The translations under genes and the position numbers were made by a program. A model generated the notes under the pieces. It did not search any database and had not been told where the DNA came from. It saw only the letters and a program-made list of their open reading frames with translations. From an uncultured Clostridia bacterium (GTDB lineage: Bacteria; Bacillota; Clostridia; Christensenellales; CAG-917), in assembly GCA_947174215.1 (NCBI GenBank), contig CAMWIB010000060.1, positions 1 through 6,574 on the forward strand: 6,574 bases of DNA, given 5' to 3'. Below are positions 5,959 through 6,574 of this stretch, piece by piece. Position 1 is the stretch's first letter; each line of letters opens with the position of its first letter.

Positions 5959-6574
5959 TTACTTAGCTCTATACGAGTCTATGACGACCTTGTTCGCCCA
6001 CACCTCGTGTACGCGCACGAACAGCACGCCCATCTTAACGGCAAGCTCCGTACTGTCAAGCGTAGCGGAAAGCCTGTCCTCAACCGCGCCGCCAAACATA
6101 GATTTGCGCGACGTACCGAGCATAAACGGGTACTTAGGCAAATCGCCCATAAGTCTGTCGTAGCCGCGCAACAGCTCCCAGTCCTCGTCGTTATTTCTGT
6201 TGAAGCCTATTCCGCCGTCAAGCAATATCCTATCCTTCTGCACCCCTAAGGCAAGCAGTTTATTCACCGCGTTTTCAAGCCCTAATACCTTGTCGAAAAA
6301 CAAATCGTCTATCCTTGACGCGCGCCTGTCGTGCATAACGCACACCGACACTCCCGTATCAGCAATAATCTCCGCCATTCCGTCGTAGCTAAGACAGCTC
6401 ACGTCGTTTATCATATCCGCACCGACCTCTATGCACGCCTGCGCGACTTCGGGATAGAACGTATCTACGGAAATAGGGATATTCGGAAACTTCTCTCTCA
6501 CCGCCTCAACGACGGGAACGACTCTTCCCATCTCTTCAAGCGAACTCACCTCGATAGCGTTCGGGCGCGTAGAC
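5959..6574 (-). CDS. folP: Dihydropteroate synthase, C-terminal about 204 residues (cut by window edge)
   Basis: The frame is open to the right edge, so the N-terminus is missing. The first visible residues are STRPNA (codons 6573-6556), the pABA/sulfonamide-binding loop of DHPS. This places the true start outside the window; the in-frame GTG at 6549 is not the start. Further DHPS motifs follow in order: SVDTFYPEV, GADMINDVS, an MHDR segment, DGGIGF, GTSRKS, and a final RVHEVW. The enzyme condenses 6-hydroxymethyl-7,8-dihydropterin diphosphate with p-aminobenzoate to give dihydropteroate, and is the target of sulfonamides. Two conserved positions differ from the usual pattern: STRPGA has Asn for Gly, and DPGIGFGK reads DGGIGFNR. 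It precedes folBK, which makes its pterin substrate. Confidence 0.93.
   Translation of the reverse strand, partial: STRPNAIEVSSLEEMGRVVPVVEAVREKFPNIPISVDTFYPEVAQACIEVGADMINDVSCLSYDGMAEIIADTGVSVCVMHDRRASRIDDLFFDKVLGLENAVNKLLALGVQKDRILLDGGIGFNRNNDEDWELLRGYDRLMGDLPKYPFMLGTSRKSMFGGAVEDRLSATLDSTELAVKMGVLFVRVHEVWANKVVIDSYRAK

Noticed and set aside
1..6574. CRISPR array, tRNA or rRNA genes, phage or toxin-antitoxin module
   Set aside because: No regularly spaced direct repeats, no tRNA-like cloverleaf, and no phage structural or toxin-antitoxin protein motifs were seen on either strand.

Overview
The window most resembles chromosomal DNA of an anaerobic low-to-mid GC Firmicute, probably a gut-type Clostridia. 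This is inferred from strong GGAGG-type ribosome binding sites, sigma-A style promoters, a Gram-positive style lipoprotein with an InlB-type repeat, a ferredoxin-tailed aldo/keto reductase next to a cupin, and a fused folB-folK gene. I cannot name a genus. All genes but one are on the minus strand.

Layout. At 1-368 (minus) is the N-terminal 122 residues of a protein with a four-cysteine zinc ribbon, probably a PP-loop ATPase that continues past the left edge. A 178-base divergent promoter region separates it from the only plus-strand gene (541/547-1680), a CaCA-family Na+/Ca2+ exchanger-like membrane protein. Two hairpins (1685-1697 and a perfect 35-base inverted repeat at 1745-1779) lie between this gene and a convergent AT-rich lipoprotein gene (1798-2778). 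The lipoprotein gene has its own promoter, and its base composition differs sharply from its neighbours.

At 2851-4372 (minus) a small cupin gene is followed, one base after its stop codon, by an aldo/keto reductase with a C-terminal double [4Fe-4S] cluster domain. A good promoter at 4443-4470 should drive both. Upstream of it lies a 133-base imperfect palindrome (4561-4693). Its outer arms match perfectly for 13 bp and carry TA at the ends, and it supplies the stop codon of a 76-residue membrane protein gene (4690-4920, minus). It could be a MITE-like element.

At 5115-6574 (minus) are folate biosynthesis genes: folP (dihydropteroate synthase, cut by the right edge), then a fused dihydroneopterin aldolase/HPPK gene. 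FolB and FolK make 6-hydroxymethyl-7,8-dihydropterin and its diphosphate, which FolP condenses with p-aminobenzoate, so the two genes encode three consecutive pathway steps.

Most of the window is ordinary housekeeping and accessory metabolism. The items most worth a second look are the 133-base palindrome, the atypical AT-rich lipoprotein, the small membrane protein with a hairpin beside its ribosome binding site, and residue changes in the exchanger and DHPS motifs. I found no clear candidate for a wholly new multi-gene system.
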